A stretch of DNA of 32,622 nt from an uncultured Blautia sp. (GTDB lineage Bacteria; Bacillota; Clostridia; Lachnospirales; Lachnospiraceae): positions 1 to 32,622 of the forward strand of contig NZ_CAKRNY010000041.1 of the NCBI RefSeq assembly GCF_934371575.1. The letters run 5' to 3'. How positions within the stretch are numbered: the stretch's first letter is position 1; each line of letters opens with the position of its first letter. The translations under genes and the position numbers were made by a program. Below, in pieces: positions 15,535-23,375 of this stretch. Under the pieces are notes generated by a model. It searched no databases and had not been told where the DNA came from. It worked only from the letters and a program-made list of their open reading frames with translations.

Positions 15535-16161
15535 TCATTCCTGCTGGAAAATCTGCACCAGCACAACCTCGCTGTCTTTTTCGCCTTTTATATCCCAGGC
15601 TCCAAGATTCTCACCTTCACGAAACATACAGAAATCCTGATCTTTCAACAGGATTCTGTCCACTTTATGGCACTTTGACAGAGAAACCTTTCCCTTTACC
15701 AGATAGACGCCGAAATAACTGCCGTCTCTGAGATCCGGTTTTCCTTTTATGGAAAAATCATTCAGATTAATTTTCATTCCAGGCTGTAATCTCCGATAAA
15801 ACAGATTTCCATCTGCGCCTTCCTTCAGCATCAGATTAAAATCCACACAGCCACCCTTGCTTTTCGTTATTTCATCTCCTGTGAAACGATCCTGGTCTCC
15901 GATTTCCAGAGTGACCTTTCTTTTTTCATTATGGCTAAGGGTAATCCTGCCGTCTAACACCATAAGGATCCGCCTTACTCCCGGCAGACTGGTAAAAACA
16001 GAATCTCCTTCTTCGCAATATGCGCTGCTTAACCGAAAAAGGAAATTCCGGCTGGCATAACTTCCATCAGGAGGATACAAAAACAATTCTGTGGTAGTCC
16101 CGCCAGACCAATGGCTTGTTTTCTGATCATCTTTTCGAATAATTTCCGGCATATTATTCAT
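15535..16161 (-). CDS. hutD: HutD family protein
   Basis: 208 residues of the HutD/Ves cupin-like family, found with histidine utilisation genes and thought to limit or tune the pathway; no catalytic activity is established. The N-terminal KTSHWSGGTTTELFLYPPDGSYASRNFLFRLSSA and the LPGVRRILMVLDGRITLSHNE segment are typical. The ATG overlaps the end of the ATPase gene by eight bases, so coupling is likely. It is followed after 13 bases by the LarA-like gene. Its presence is one of the best signs that this operon deals with a histidine-related or imidazole compound. Confidence 0.85.
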   Translation of the reverse strand: MNNMPEIIRKDDQKTSHWSGGTTTELFLYPPDGSYASRNFLFRLSSAYCEEGDSVFTSLPGVRRILMVLDGRITLSHNEKRKVTLEIGDQDRFTGDEITKSKGGCVDFNLMLKEGADGNLFYRRLQPGMKINLNDFSIKGKPDLRDGSYFGVYLVKGKVSLSKCHKVDRILLKDQDFCMFREGENLGAWDIKGEKDSEVVLVQIFQQE

Positions 16162-16984
16162 TAACAGCTGAGATCAGCTTCATACTTTCCTCACGGATAA
16201 TATCAGAGCAGCGAACCTTATATTCCATGAATTTTTCTGTATTTTTCACCCTGTAATCACGGGGACGATCCATATCAATATTGATGATTTCTTTTACAGA
16301 GCCGGGACGTGAACTCATAACCACTACCCGGTCAGCCAGAAAGACTGCCTCCTCAATATCATGGGTTACCATCACGATCGTTTTCGGAGATTTCTGCCAT
16401 ACATCCAGAAGCAGCTCCTGCATTACGGTTCTGGTCTGCATATCCAGAGCACCGAATGGCTCGTCCAGGAGCAGCACATCCGGATCATTTGCCAAGGCAC
16501 GGGCAATGGCTACCCTCTGCTTCATACCACCGGAAAGAGATTTTGGATACAGCTTTTCGAATTTTCGAAGTCCCACCAGATCAATGTAGGAATCCACGAT
16601 CTCTTTAATTTCTCCATTTGTTTTCGTCTTTCTCTGCTTCAGGCCAAACGCAATATTTTCTTCCACAGTGAGCCATGGAAAAAGAGTGTATGCCTGAAAA
16701 ACCATTCCGATGTGTGCACCGGGACCTGTGATCTCTTCTTTTTTAAACATGATCTTGCCGGTGCTGGGATGATCCAGACCGCCGATCATACGAAGCAAAG
16801 TTGATTTTCCACAGCCACTGGTTCCCAGAAGAGAGACAAATTCCTTGCTGCGGATATGAAGATTGATTTCCTCCAGGGCCTGTACTTTTCCTTTTTTCGT
16901 ATCAAAGGTTTTTGTCACACCGATAATATCCAGACCATTATGCAGTTTTACAACATTTCCATTAGGCTGTTCGTAGTATTCCAT
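16154..16984 (-). CDS. ABC transporter ATP-binding protein, NitT/TauT (SsuB/TauB) family
   Basis: Cytoplasmic ATPase of 276 residues that powers the importer with the permease and binding protein in this operon. Walker A is GTSGCGKST, the Q-loop is VFQAYTLFPWLTV, the signature is SLSGGMKQR, Walker B is VLLLDEPFGALD, and the switch histidine is in VTHDIEEAVFLADRVVVM. The last motif and the MSSRPG segment place it in the nitrate/sulfonate/taurine/pyrimidine-precursor branch. About fifteen N-terminal residues before GLDIIGVTKTF are extra. GGGAGG precedes the ATG. The transported solute is probably the substrate of the surrounding hydrolases. Confidence 0.94.
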   Translation of the reverse strand: MEYYEQPNGNVVKLHNGLDIIGVTKTFDTKKGKVQALEEINLHIRSKEFVSLLGTSGCGKSTLLRMIGGLDHPSTGKIMFKKEEITGPGAHIGMVFQAYTLFPWLTVEENIAFGLKQRKTKTNGEIKEIVDSYIDLVGLRKFEKLYPKSLSGGMKQRVAIARALANDPDVLLLDEPFGALDMQTRTVMQELLLDVWQKSPKTIVMVTHDIEEAVFLADRVVVMSSRPGSVKEIINIDMDRPRDYRVKNTEKFMEYKVRCSDIIREESMKLISAVNE

Positions 16985-17024
16985 AATCAGTGCCTCCCTC
17001 TTAACTGTTTATTTCCCATTTTTA

Positions 17025-17828
17025 TTATTCGTTCCATGGGAACAGAACTTTTCTCAGGAACATGCACAGCATATCAAGTGCCAGACCAATGATTCCGATT
17101 GTGATAATTCCCACAAAAATCTTGGAAATCATAAACTGACGTCCTGCCTGGGTGATCATAAAGCCAACGCCTTCAGATGCACCGATCATCTCTGCTACGA
17201 TGATGTATGTCCATGCCCATCCAAGAACAATTCGAAGTGTATCCACAATATCCGGCATACTCTTTGGAAGAATGATTTTCCAGAAAACACCAAATTTGGA
17301 TACGCCAAGAGTGTAAGAAACCTCAATCAGAGAAGCGCTTACATTTCGTACATTGGTGGCAACCATCAGAATAATCTGTGCCACACTTCCTACTATAATA
17401 ATAGCAACCTTGGCGCTCTCACCGATACCGATCCAGAGGATAAAAAGCTGGATAAAGGCAGATGCTGGAAGATATCTGAAAAAGGAAAAGAATGGCTCAA
17501 AGAATGCTGCTATGGGAGCATAGGTACCGATCAGCAGTCCCAGAGGAATTCCCACAATTGCAGAAATCAGGAAACCAATGAGGACACGCTGGACTGACAT
17601 GCGGATATCTGTAAGATATCCGCCCCCTCCAAACATGTTCTTTGCAGACTCCAGGGTTTTTTCCGGAGATGGAAGGAACATACTATCCACGCCTTTCACA
17701 TATACGGCATACATCCAGGCTGCAAATATCAGGACAAACGACATAACTGCCAGAATAATATAAGCCGCCTTTGATATCGTTCCTTTGGGAATAAATGCAT
17801 CTGCAATCTTTCGCTTCAGACTTTTCAT
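17025..17828 (-). CDS. ABC transporter permease, NitT/TauT (SsuC/TauC) family
   Basis: 267-residue inner-membrane permease with six predicted helices. FLPSPEKTLESAKNMF near residue 55 is the family hallmark, followed by SVQRVLIGFLISAIVGIPLGLLIG. The EAA loop that meets the ATPase reads EVSYTLGVSKFGVFWKIILPKSMPDIV. The segment LGWAWTYIIVAEMIGASEGVGFMI is the usual C-terminal family motif. It starts 18 bases after hutI with AGGGGTGAGG upstream and precedes the ATPase by 40 bases. The transporter genes are interleaved with catabolic genes, which ties uptake to degradation. Confidence 0.94.
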   Translation of the reverse strand: MKSLKRKIADAFIPKGTISKAAYIILAVMSFVLIFAAWMYAVYVKGVDSMFLPSPEKTLESAKNMFGGGGYLTDIRMSVQRVLIGFLISAIVGIPLGLLIGTYAPIAAFFEPFFSFFRYLPASAFIQLFILWIGIGESAKVAIIIVGSVAQIILMVATNVRNVSASLIEVSYTLGVSKFGVFWKIILPKSMPDIVDTLRIVLGWAWTYIIVAEMIGASEGVGFMITQAGRQFMISKIFVGIITIGIIGLALDMLCMFLRKVLFPWNE

Positions 17829-17846
17829 AAAAGCCTCACCCCTTCC

Positions 17847-19097
17847 TCACCTTTTTCTGTATACGATATTTCCGTCTTTATACACTTCTCTCACAAGATT
17901 CTTTGCAGTGTGGTATACAAGGAATTCATACTGTGGCTTATCAAGCACTACCAGATCTGCTGCCTTGCCAGGTTCAATACTGCCCACTCTGTCAGCTTTT
18001 CCAACAGCTGCTGCTCCGTTTAAAGTAAGTGCACACAAAGCCTCCTCCAGACTCATTTTCATATGGATGACCGCAAGGGCGAATAAAAGAGGAATACTAT
18101 TCGTGAAACAGCTTCCCGGATTATAGTCGCTTGCCAGTGCCACGGCACAGCCTCTGTCAATCAGTTCCCTTGCCGGAGCGTAAGGCTTATTCAGGCAGAA
18201 GGCGGTGGCCGGAAGCAGCGTTGCAACAGTATCAGAAGCTGCCAGCTTTTCACAGTCCTTCTTTCTTATCATCAACAGGTGATCTGCTGAAGCTGCTCCA
18301 ACCTCTGCTGCCACGCCGCTTCCCCCAAGTGCCTCGATTTCATCTGCATGGATCTTAACACCAAAGCCCATCTGCTTTGCCCCAAGGAGATAGCGCCTGG
18401 ACTGTTCACAGTCAAACACGCTGTTTTCACAAAAGATATCAACATACTCTGCCAGATTTTTTTCTTTGATTTCCGGAAGCATTTCTTCCATAAGAAAATC
18501 TATATACTGGTCAGATTTCCCCTTATATTCCTCCGGTATGGAATGTGCACCAAGAAAGGTACTTACAAGGGAAACCGGCTGTTCCCTTTTCAGGATTTCC
18601 AGGGCTTTCAGCTGCCGCAATTCACACTCTCTGTCAAGACCGTAACCACTTTTTCCTTCTGCTGTCGTTACGCCCATAGAGAGCATATCCTGCAGCCGTT
18701 CCTTTCCTGCCTGCACCATCTCATCCAGTCCCATATTTCTGGTCGCCTGAACCGTATTCCAGATTCCGCCTCCGGCTTTATGGATTTCCAGATAGGAAGC
18801 TCCGGTAAGCCGCATCATAAATTCCTCCGGTCTGTATCCGCCGAAAATAAAATGGGTATGGGAATCTACAAAGCCTGGGAGAACACAGCTTCCGGACATA
18901 TCCCGGATCGCTGCGTCTTTCCCTGCATACGCCTTCATAATTGCATCATTTGAACCAACTGCCTGGATTTTTCCGTTTTCTATAACAATTGCTCCATCTT
19001 TCTGCCGCTTTACCTTTCCCATTTCTTTACCATGCAAAGCTTTTTTTCCTTCTGGAGTAACAATTTCTGAAATGTGAGTTAAAATTGTTGGTTTCAT
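17847..19097 (-). CDS. hutI: Imidazolonepropionase
   Basis: Amidohydrolase that opens the ring of 4-imidazolone-5-propanoate to give N-formimino-L-glutamate in histidine breakdown. 416 residues from the ATG at 19097, the normal length; the apparent extension to 19136 runs into the preceding gene. The metal-binding HTH is at residues 80-82 in VLPGFVDSHTHFIFGG, followed by the family-specific EEFMMRLTGASYLEI and GGGIWNTVQATR, then GVTTAEGKSGYGLD, HADEI and ALASDYNPGSC. These HutI-specific segments make the assignment firmer than a generic amidohydrolase. It sits between the binding-protein and permease genes, seven bases after the former. Confidence 0.93.
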   Translation of the reverse strand: MKPTILTHISEIVTPEGKKALHGKEMGKVKRQKDGAIVIENGKIQAVGSNDAIMKAYAGKDAAIRDMSGSCVLPGFVDSHTHFIFGGYRPEEFMMRLTGASYLEIHKAGGGIWNTVQATRNMGLDEMVQAGKERLQDMLSMGVTTAEGKSGYGLDRECELRQLKALEILKREQPVSLVSTFLGAHSIPEEYKGKSDQYIDFLMEEMLPEIKEKNLAEYVDIFCENSVFDCEQSRRYLLGAKQMGFGVKIHADEIEALGGSGVAAEVGAASADHLLMIRKKDCEKLAASDTVATLLPATAFCLNKPYAPARELIDRGCAVALASDYNPGSCFTNSIPLLFALAVIHMKMSLEEALCALTLNGAAAVGKADRVGSIEPGKAADLVVLDKPQYEFLVYHTAKNLVREVYKDGNIVYRKR

Positions 19098-19104
19098 AGG
19101 CAGT

Positions 19105-20166
19105 TTACTCTTCTGTACCTCCAATAAAGGAACCATCGATCAGAGAATCCAGATCAGGCTCTGCGTCGATCAGTCCCATATCCAGCCACAGATCGGCAGC
19201 CATTTTTGCAACGTCCTGAATTTCACCGTCGTAATATTCAGCATTTCCGTCTTTGTCATAAAATTTAACTTCTTCCATGGATGCCTTAAGATCATCTGCA
19301 GTCTCATCACCAGTGTATTCCATCATGATTTTATATGCGTCATCCGGATCAGATTCCATATATGCAAGAGCATCATACCAGCCCTCTGCAATTGCCTTTA
19401 CAGTACCCGGATATTCTGCTGCGAACTCCTTATCCATTGCAAGGGCGTCTACAATAATGCCAGGTGTCTCACTGCTGTCGATCAGGACTGAACCATTGTC
19501 TGTTTCCTTTGCTTTGGAAAGCCATGGCTCCCAGGTTACCGCTGCATCAACCTCACCGGCTACAAATGCAGCTCCTGCATCTCCTGAGCTCATATTAACC
19601 ACCTGCACATCATCCAATGTCATTCCTTCCTTCTGAAGCAAATACTGGAACCAGAAGTAAGAAGCTCCTCCTGAGGTATCAAGCGCTACCGTATGTCCTT
19701 TCAGGGATGGAATATCCGGAATGTCTTTTAATGCACTTAATCCGTCACCACCATCAGAGGTATCAAGTGCCAGGACAATGGAAATATCCATTCCGGATGC
19801 TGCACTCATAACATGTGTATCTACGGTTGTTGACATTCCCTGAATTCTTCCGGCTGCCAATGCTGATTTTGAATCTGTTTTGGATTCAAAGAACTGGACA
19901 TCCACATCCGCACCATGATCATCAAAGAAACCTTTTTTGTCTGCCAGATAAAGAGGTGCGTATCCAATCCAGGATGCCTGGCCAAGAAGAACTTTTCCAT
20001 CATACATTGCGTCACCGGTGGTTTCACTGGTATCTGCCGCATCGTCGGTGGTCTCACTGGCATCTGCTGCATCTGAAGTTTCTGCAAATACACATACGCT
20101 GCTTCCGGCAATACCCATTACTGCCATAACTGTAGTTAACAGTGTTGCTACGATTTTTTTCTTCAT
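19105..20166 (-). CDS. ABC transporter substrate-binding protein, NMT1/SsuA/TauA family
   Basis: 353-residue secreted solute receptor. A basic start and hydrophobic core (IVATLLTTVMAVMGIAG) lead to a probable signal peptidase I site at VFA. The cysteine at 25 does not sit in a normal lipobox. Right after the signal peptide two ten-residue acidic repeats (DAADASETTD, DAADTSETTG) form a linker. The binding domain begins VLLGQASWIGYAPLYLADKKGFF, the standard NMT1/SsuA motif, and continues with FVAGEVDAAVTWEPWLSKA. GAGGAGG lies upstream. It precedes hutI by seven bases. The ligand is not identifiable; family members bind sulfonates, pyrimidine precursors, hydantoins and similar small anions or heterocycles. 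Confidence 0.93.
   Translation of the reverse strand: MKKKIVATLLTTVMAVMGIAGSSVCVFAETSDAADASETTDDAADTSETTGDAMYDGKVLLGQASWIGYAPLYLADKKGFFDDHGADVDVQFFESKTDSKSALAAGRIQGMSTTVDTHVMSAASGMDISIVLALDTSDGGDGLSALKDIPDIPSLKGHTVALDTSGGASYFWFQYLLQKEGMTLDDVQVVNMSSGDAGAAFVAGEVDAAVTWEPWLSKAKETDNGSVLIDSSETPGIIVDALAMDKEFAAEYPGTVKAIAEGWYDALAYMESDPDDAYKIMMEYTGDETADDLKASMEEVKFYDKDGNAEYYDGEIQDVAKMAADLWLDMGLIDAEPDLDSLIDGSFIGGTEE
20011..20070. repeat. Two 30-bp imperfect tandem repeats in the binding-protein linker
   Basis: Units 20011-20040 and 20041-20070 differ at only a few positions and encode two ten-residue acidic, Thr/Ser-rich repeats just after the signal peptide. In-phase 30-base units can change copy number without breaking the gene. 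Confidence 0.85.
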
Positions 20167-20273
20167 AGTTTTTTCCTCCTCGATAATAGATGTTGTTGGA
20201 TATCCGGTTCTGTTTTTGAACCTTCATGATCCTGTTATGAAAACCTTCTGCAATTTTTTTTGCAAAAGAATAA

Positions 20274-21602
20274 TCAACGATTCAGACGTTCCATGGTTTC
20301 TCTGACTCTTCTGGATATTTCCCTCTCACTGACTGTGATCAGCTGTCCATCCTTCAAAGTGGTATTGCCGGCTGCAATTACTGTCCGTATTGCAGTTGGT
20401 TCCATGGAATATACAATATTAGGAAGCATCTGTTCCAGAGATTCTGACAATGGCATCATGGAAAGATCTTCAAGATCAATTCCCACAAAGTCCGCTTTAT
20501 AACCCTCTTCTATTTTTCCTATTTTAAAATTCAGAAGCAGACCACCATTTTCCGTTCCCATCTGAAATGCCTGTTTGTAGTTTACACAAAGAGCATCACA
20601 GGTTTTTGCCTTCTGAAGAAGGGAAACCATACGCATTTCTTCAAAAACGCTGATCCGGTTGTTGCTGCATCCGCCGTCGCTTCCAAGGGCAATTGTCACA
20701 CCTGCTTTCATCATTCTTGGAATGTCAGTGATTCCATCTGCCAGGAACATATTGCTGGAAGGACAGTAGACCAGGCCACCCTTTTTCTCACCTAGAAGAT
20801 CAATTTCCTCCGGGGAAAGCCACACACCGTGAATGATTACCATAGAATCATCCACTACTCCCAGGCGGTCCAGATATTCCAGTGTTCCAAGCCCGCCATG
20901 TTCTTTTTTCACCTGTTCTACTTCAAAAGGCTCCTCAGCAACATGAATATGAAATTTCACATTCAGCTTTTTCGCAATTTCATGTCCCTTCTGGATCATC
21001 TCCGGTGTGGCTGCATGCAGACTGTGTGGAGAAGGAAGAATATTTACCATTGGGTCATCCTTATATTTTTCAGCCAGATATAAGGTATTCTCCTCTGCCT
21101 GTGACACGGTCTCCACATATCCTGCCGGTGCGCCATTCCAGTCGTACATGGTGCGGTTCAGTGAGATACGCATTCCCAGATCCTTTGCTGCCCGGATAAT
21201 GGCTTCATCACTTTCTCTTCCGAAATTGTGAAGATAAAAGAAATCCCCGACTGTAGTCACACCTCGCTTCATCATTTCTCCGAAGGCAAATAACGCACCG
21301 TTGTAAATGTCCTCTTTGCTCAGCTTTGGAGAATAATAATAAAGTGATCTGTCTCTCCATTCCAGAAACGGTCTGTCTGCTGCGATTCCACGGAGAAGAC
21401 TCTGGAAGCAGTGATTGTGTGCATTAACCGTTCCAGGAAGCAGCACCTGCTCGGAGAGATAAGTCCGTTCTGCATCCGGATATTCTTCCAGAAGTTTTTC
21501 TTTAGAATCCACAGAAATTATGGTATCTCCGTCTATGAGCACCCCATAATCCGGATAGAATTTGTTCTTATAAAAAAGATATTTTGGAAATATTATTTTC
21601 AT
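20274..21602 (-). CDS. Amidohydrolase, HutF-like (formimidoylglutamate deiminase type)
   Basis: 442-residue metal-dependent deaminase of the amidohydrolase superfamily. Metal ligands are seen in LPGTVNAHNHCFQSLLRG (H62 and H64), the later FHIHVAEEP and IHGVWLSPEE histidines, and the aspartate of ALGSDGGCSNN. The pattern HxHxFQxxLxG followed about 50 residues later by TTVGDFFYLHN resembles HutF, which deaminates N-formimino-L-glutamate to N-formyl-L-glutamate. The alternative is a guanine or 8-oxoguanine-type deaminase (SsnA/AtzB branch). Its setting with hutI and an N-acyl amino acid hydrolase favours HutF. The start overlaps the M20 hydrolase stop by four bases. Confidence 0.7.
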   Translation of the reverse strand: MKIIFPKYLFYKNKFYPDYGVLIDGDTIISVDSKEKLLEEYPDAERTYLSEQVLLPGTVNAHNHCFQSLLRGIAADRPFLEWRDRSLYYYSPKLSKEDIYNGALFAFGEMMKRGVTTVGDFFYLHNFGRESDEAIIRAAKDLGMRISLNRTMYDWNGAPAGYVETVSQAEENTLYLAEKYKDDPMVNILPSPHSLHAATPEMIQKGHEIAKKLNVKFHIHVAEEPFEVEQVKKEHGGLGTLEYLDRLGVVDDSMVIIHGVWLSPEEIDLLGEKKGGLVYCPSSNMFLADGITDIPRMMKAGVTIALGSDGGCSNNRISVFEEMRMVSLLQKAKTCDALCVNYKQAFQMGTENGGLLLNFKIGKIEEGYKADFVGIDLEDLSMMPLSESLEQMLPNIVYSMEPTAIRTVIAAGNTTLKDGQLITVSEREISRRVRETMERLNR

Positions 21603-22852
21603 GGTAATTCCTCGTCCATTCTTAAAATTGTTTCAAGTGCCAGCTGACCGGCTTTTATTACATCTGCATCCTCGGTAAATTCCTCTTTACAGTGTCCTTT
21701 GCCTCCAACACTTCTGGTAAAAATCATTCCTGCTTTTGTGACCAGCTGCATATTGGAAGCATCATGTCCTGCCATACTGACCATTACCTTTTCCGGTTCA
21801 TTTATCTTTGCAAGATTTTCTTTTACAATTCTGATAATATCTTCATCCATAAACCTTGCCGGCTGATCCAGAAGAACCTGTCTGAAAATTTTAACTTTTC
21901 TGTTCTTTTCAATTTTCTCTGTTAATTCATCCAGCTTCTTTCCTATTTCTGAAACTGTTTTTCTCTCACAGGTCCGAATATCAATGATTCCAACTGCACT
22001 TCCCGGAACAATGTTTGCTTCATTCGGACTGATTTTTACATATCCCATAGTTCCCACCACATCCGGATCTTCATAAGCTGAAACGATTTCATTCAGTCCG
22101 ACTGCAAAATCAGCCAGTGCAAGAAAGGCATCTTTTCGATCCTGCATCATAGTGGTTCCTGCGTGATTGTTTTCCCCGCATACACGAATTTCTTCTCTGT
22201 AAATTCCGGTAATGGTACTTACTCCACTGACATGAAGTCCCCAGGCTTCCAGGTGTCTTCCAAGTTCATTGTGAACCTCCAGAAATCCGGCGAGCTCTCC
22301 TTGCTGGATTCTTGCCTCTTCCAGTCTGGAAATATCACCTCCCAGCCTTTTGATGGTGTCCTCCAGACTTTCCCCGGTTTCCCGGTTGTGTACCGGAAAA
22401 AGATCTTCCTTTCGAAGCCTTCCGCTGATTACCTTACTGCCAAGAGTAGACAGATTGTAGGGATTGGGTTCCTCTCCTGTAAAGGAGATCACGTACAAGG
22501 GGTGCTTCAGCATAATTCCCTGTTCTACAATGGTTTCCAGAACCTCTGTAGCGATCAGCACTCCCATGGCACCGTCATATTTACCTCCATCAGGAACTGC
22601 ATCATGATGAGAACCGATCACCAGAGGTTTTTTGTTCTCTGTACCATTGTATTTTACCCAAAGATTTGCAATTGCATCTGTTTCCGGCTTCACCTTCAAA
22701 TGCTCCTGCCAGTAGCTTTTCAGCCATTCTCTGGTATCGTAATCTGCCTGGGATCCAAGGCTGCGGTCAATTCCTCCGCCTTCATTCTGACCAAACCTCG
22801 CCATGGTAAACAGGTTGTTCACCAAACGCGCTCCGTTGATCTCATATCCCAT
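21599..22852 (-). CDS. M20 family hydantoinase/carbamoylase-type amidase (AllC/HyuC-like)
   Basis: 417-residue zinc hydrolase of the N-carbamoyl-L-amino acid hydrolase/allantoate amidohydrolase family. The start INGARLVNNLFTMARFG is typical. Metal-binding segments are GSHHDAVPDGGKYDGAMGV, SFTGEEPNPYNLSTLGSKV, the EVHNELGRHLE segment, and AGHDASNM. The dimerisation lid follows CGENNHAGTTMMQDRKDAF. The family cleaves N-carbamoyl or related amide bonds; with HutI and a HutF-like deaminase it may stand in for HutG and release glutamate from N-formylglutamate, but N-carbamoylglutamate is equally possible. AAGGAGGTGG precedes the ATG. The ATGA overlap with the next gene indicates coupling. Confidence 0.87.
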   Translation of the reverse strand: MGYEINGARLVNNLFTMARFGQNEGGGIDRSLGSQADYDTREWLKSYWQEHLKVKPETDAIANLWVKYNGTENKKPLVIGSHHDAVPDGGKYDGAMGVLIATEVLETIVEQGIMLKHPLYVISFTGEEPNPYNLSTLGSKVISGRLRKEDLFPVHNRETGESLEDTIKRLGGDISRLEEARIQQGELAGFLEVHNELGRHLEAWGLHVSGVSTITGIYREEIRVCGENNHAGTTMMQDRKDAFLALADFAVGLNEIVSAYEDPDVVGTMGYVKISPNEANIVPGSAVGIIDIRTCERKTVSEIGKKLDELTEKIEKNRKVKIFRQVLLDQPARFMDEDIIRIVKENLAKINEPEKVMVSMAGHDASNMQLVTKAGMIFTRSVGGKGHCKEEFTEDADVIKAGQLALETILRMDEELP

Positions 22853-22921
22853 ACTTCCACCTCCTTTAATTTCCCTTTCTGTCTGTGTTTTCTTTCTGTG
22901 TTTTCCGTCTGTACTTTCGGT

Positions 22922-23326
22922 TTACATAATTTCTATATATCCCTCATCTGCATTTACCACTATGGTATCTCCGTCTTTTACGGTTTTATAAAATTCCGGA
23001 TCTACTTTGTCTACCATTGGAATGTCCATAATAATGGCGCTGGAAACAAGTACGGTTTCCGGATACTGAATGATCATTGCCTTTGGCATGTTGCCATTTT
23101 TATTCAACTGGAACAGACCATCTGCCTGTACCACTGAACTCCCTTTTCCACTTGGGAAAATCAGAATTTTCCCTGCCATGGATTTTCCATATAACGCATG
23201 TGCCGGTTCGATGACAACACCGGTTTCCGGTCTGATCAGGTAAAACATAATGTCATCTTCTGACACAAGTGCTTCAGATGTTGCTTTTCCTTCTGAAATT
23301 TTATGACATGCAAATTTCTGTCCCAT
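22922..23326 (-). CDS. Aconitase X swivel (small) subunit, DUF126
   Basis: 134 residues forming the mobile swivel domain that closes over the active site of aconitase X. Family segments seen are GKATSEALVSEDDIMFYLIRPETGVV, LYGKSMAGKILIFPSGKGSSVVQADGLFQL, and PETVLVSSAIIMDIPMVDKVD. In many bacteria this domain is fused to the large one; here it is a separate gene 49 bases downstream of the large subunit. Known bacterial aconitase X enzymes dehydrate cis-3-hydroxy-L-proline; archaeal ones dehydrate phosphomevalonate. Substrate here is unknown. Confidence 0.9.
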   Translation of the reverse strand: MGQKFACHKISEGKATSEALVSEDDIMFYLIRPETGVVIEPAHALYGKSMAGKILIFPSGKGSSVVQADGLFQLNKNGNMPKAMIIQYPETVLVSSAIIMDIPMVDKVDPEFYKTVKDGDTIVVNADEGYIEIM

Positions 23327-23375
23327 ATGTAGTCCTTTCTGACTGCCTGCGCCGTCAAAATATTTTTATGTTTTA

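Noticed and set aside
20215..20272. Hairpin-like sequences in the gap between the HutF-like and binding-protein genes
   Set aside because: Stems are about five bases and A-rich; not convincing as a terminator or regulatory site.
20274..21602. Calling the HutF-like gene a guanine or 8-oxoguanine deaminase
   Set aside because: The FQxxLxG and FFYLHN pattern plus hutI and hutD neighbours fit HutF better, though the alternative is not excluded.
22862..22921. Short CTGTGTTTTC-type direct repeats before the M20 hydrolase gene
   Set aside because: Only two short copies in a T-rich gap; no clear function and likely chance.
22163..23137. A 324-codon plus-strand open frame
   Set aside because: It runs across the M20 hydrolase and DUF126 genes on the other strand and has no protein-like features of its own.
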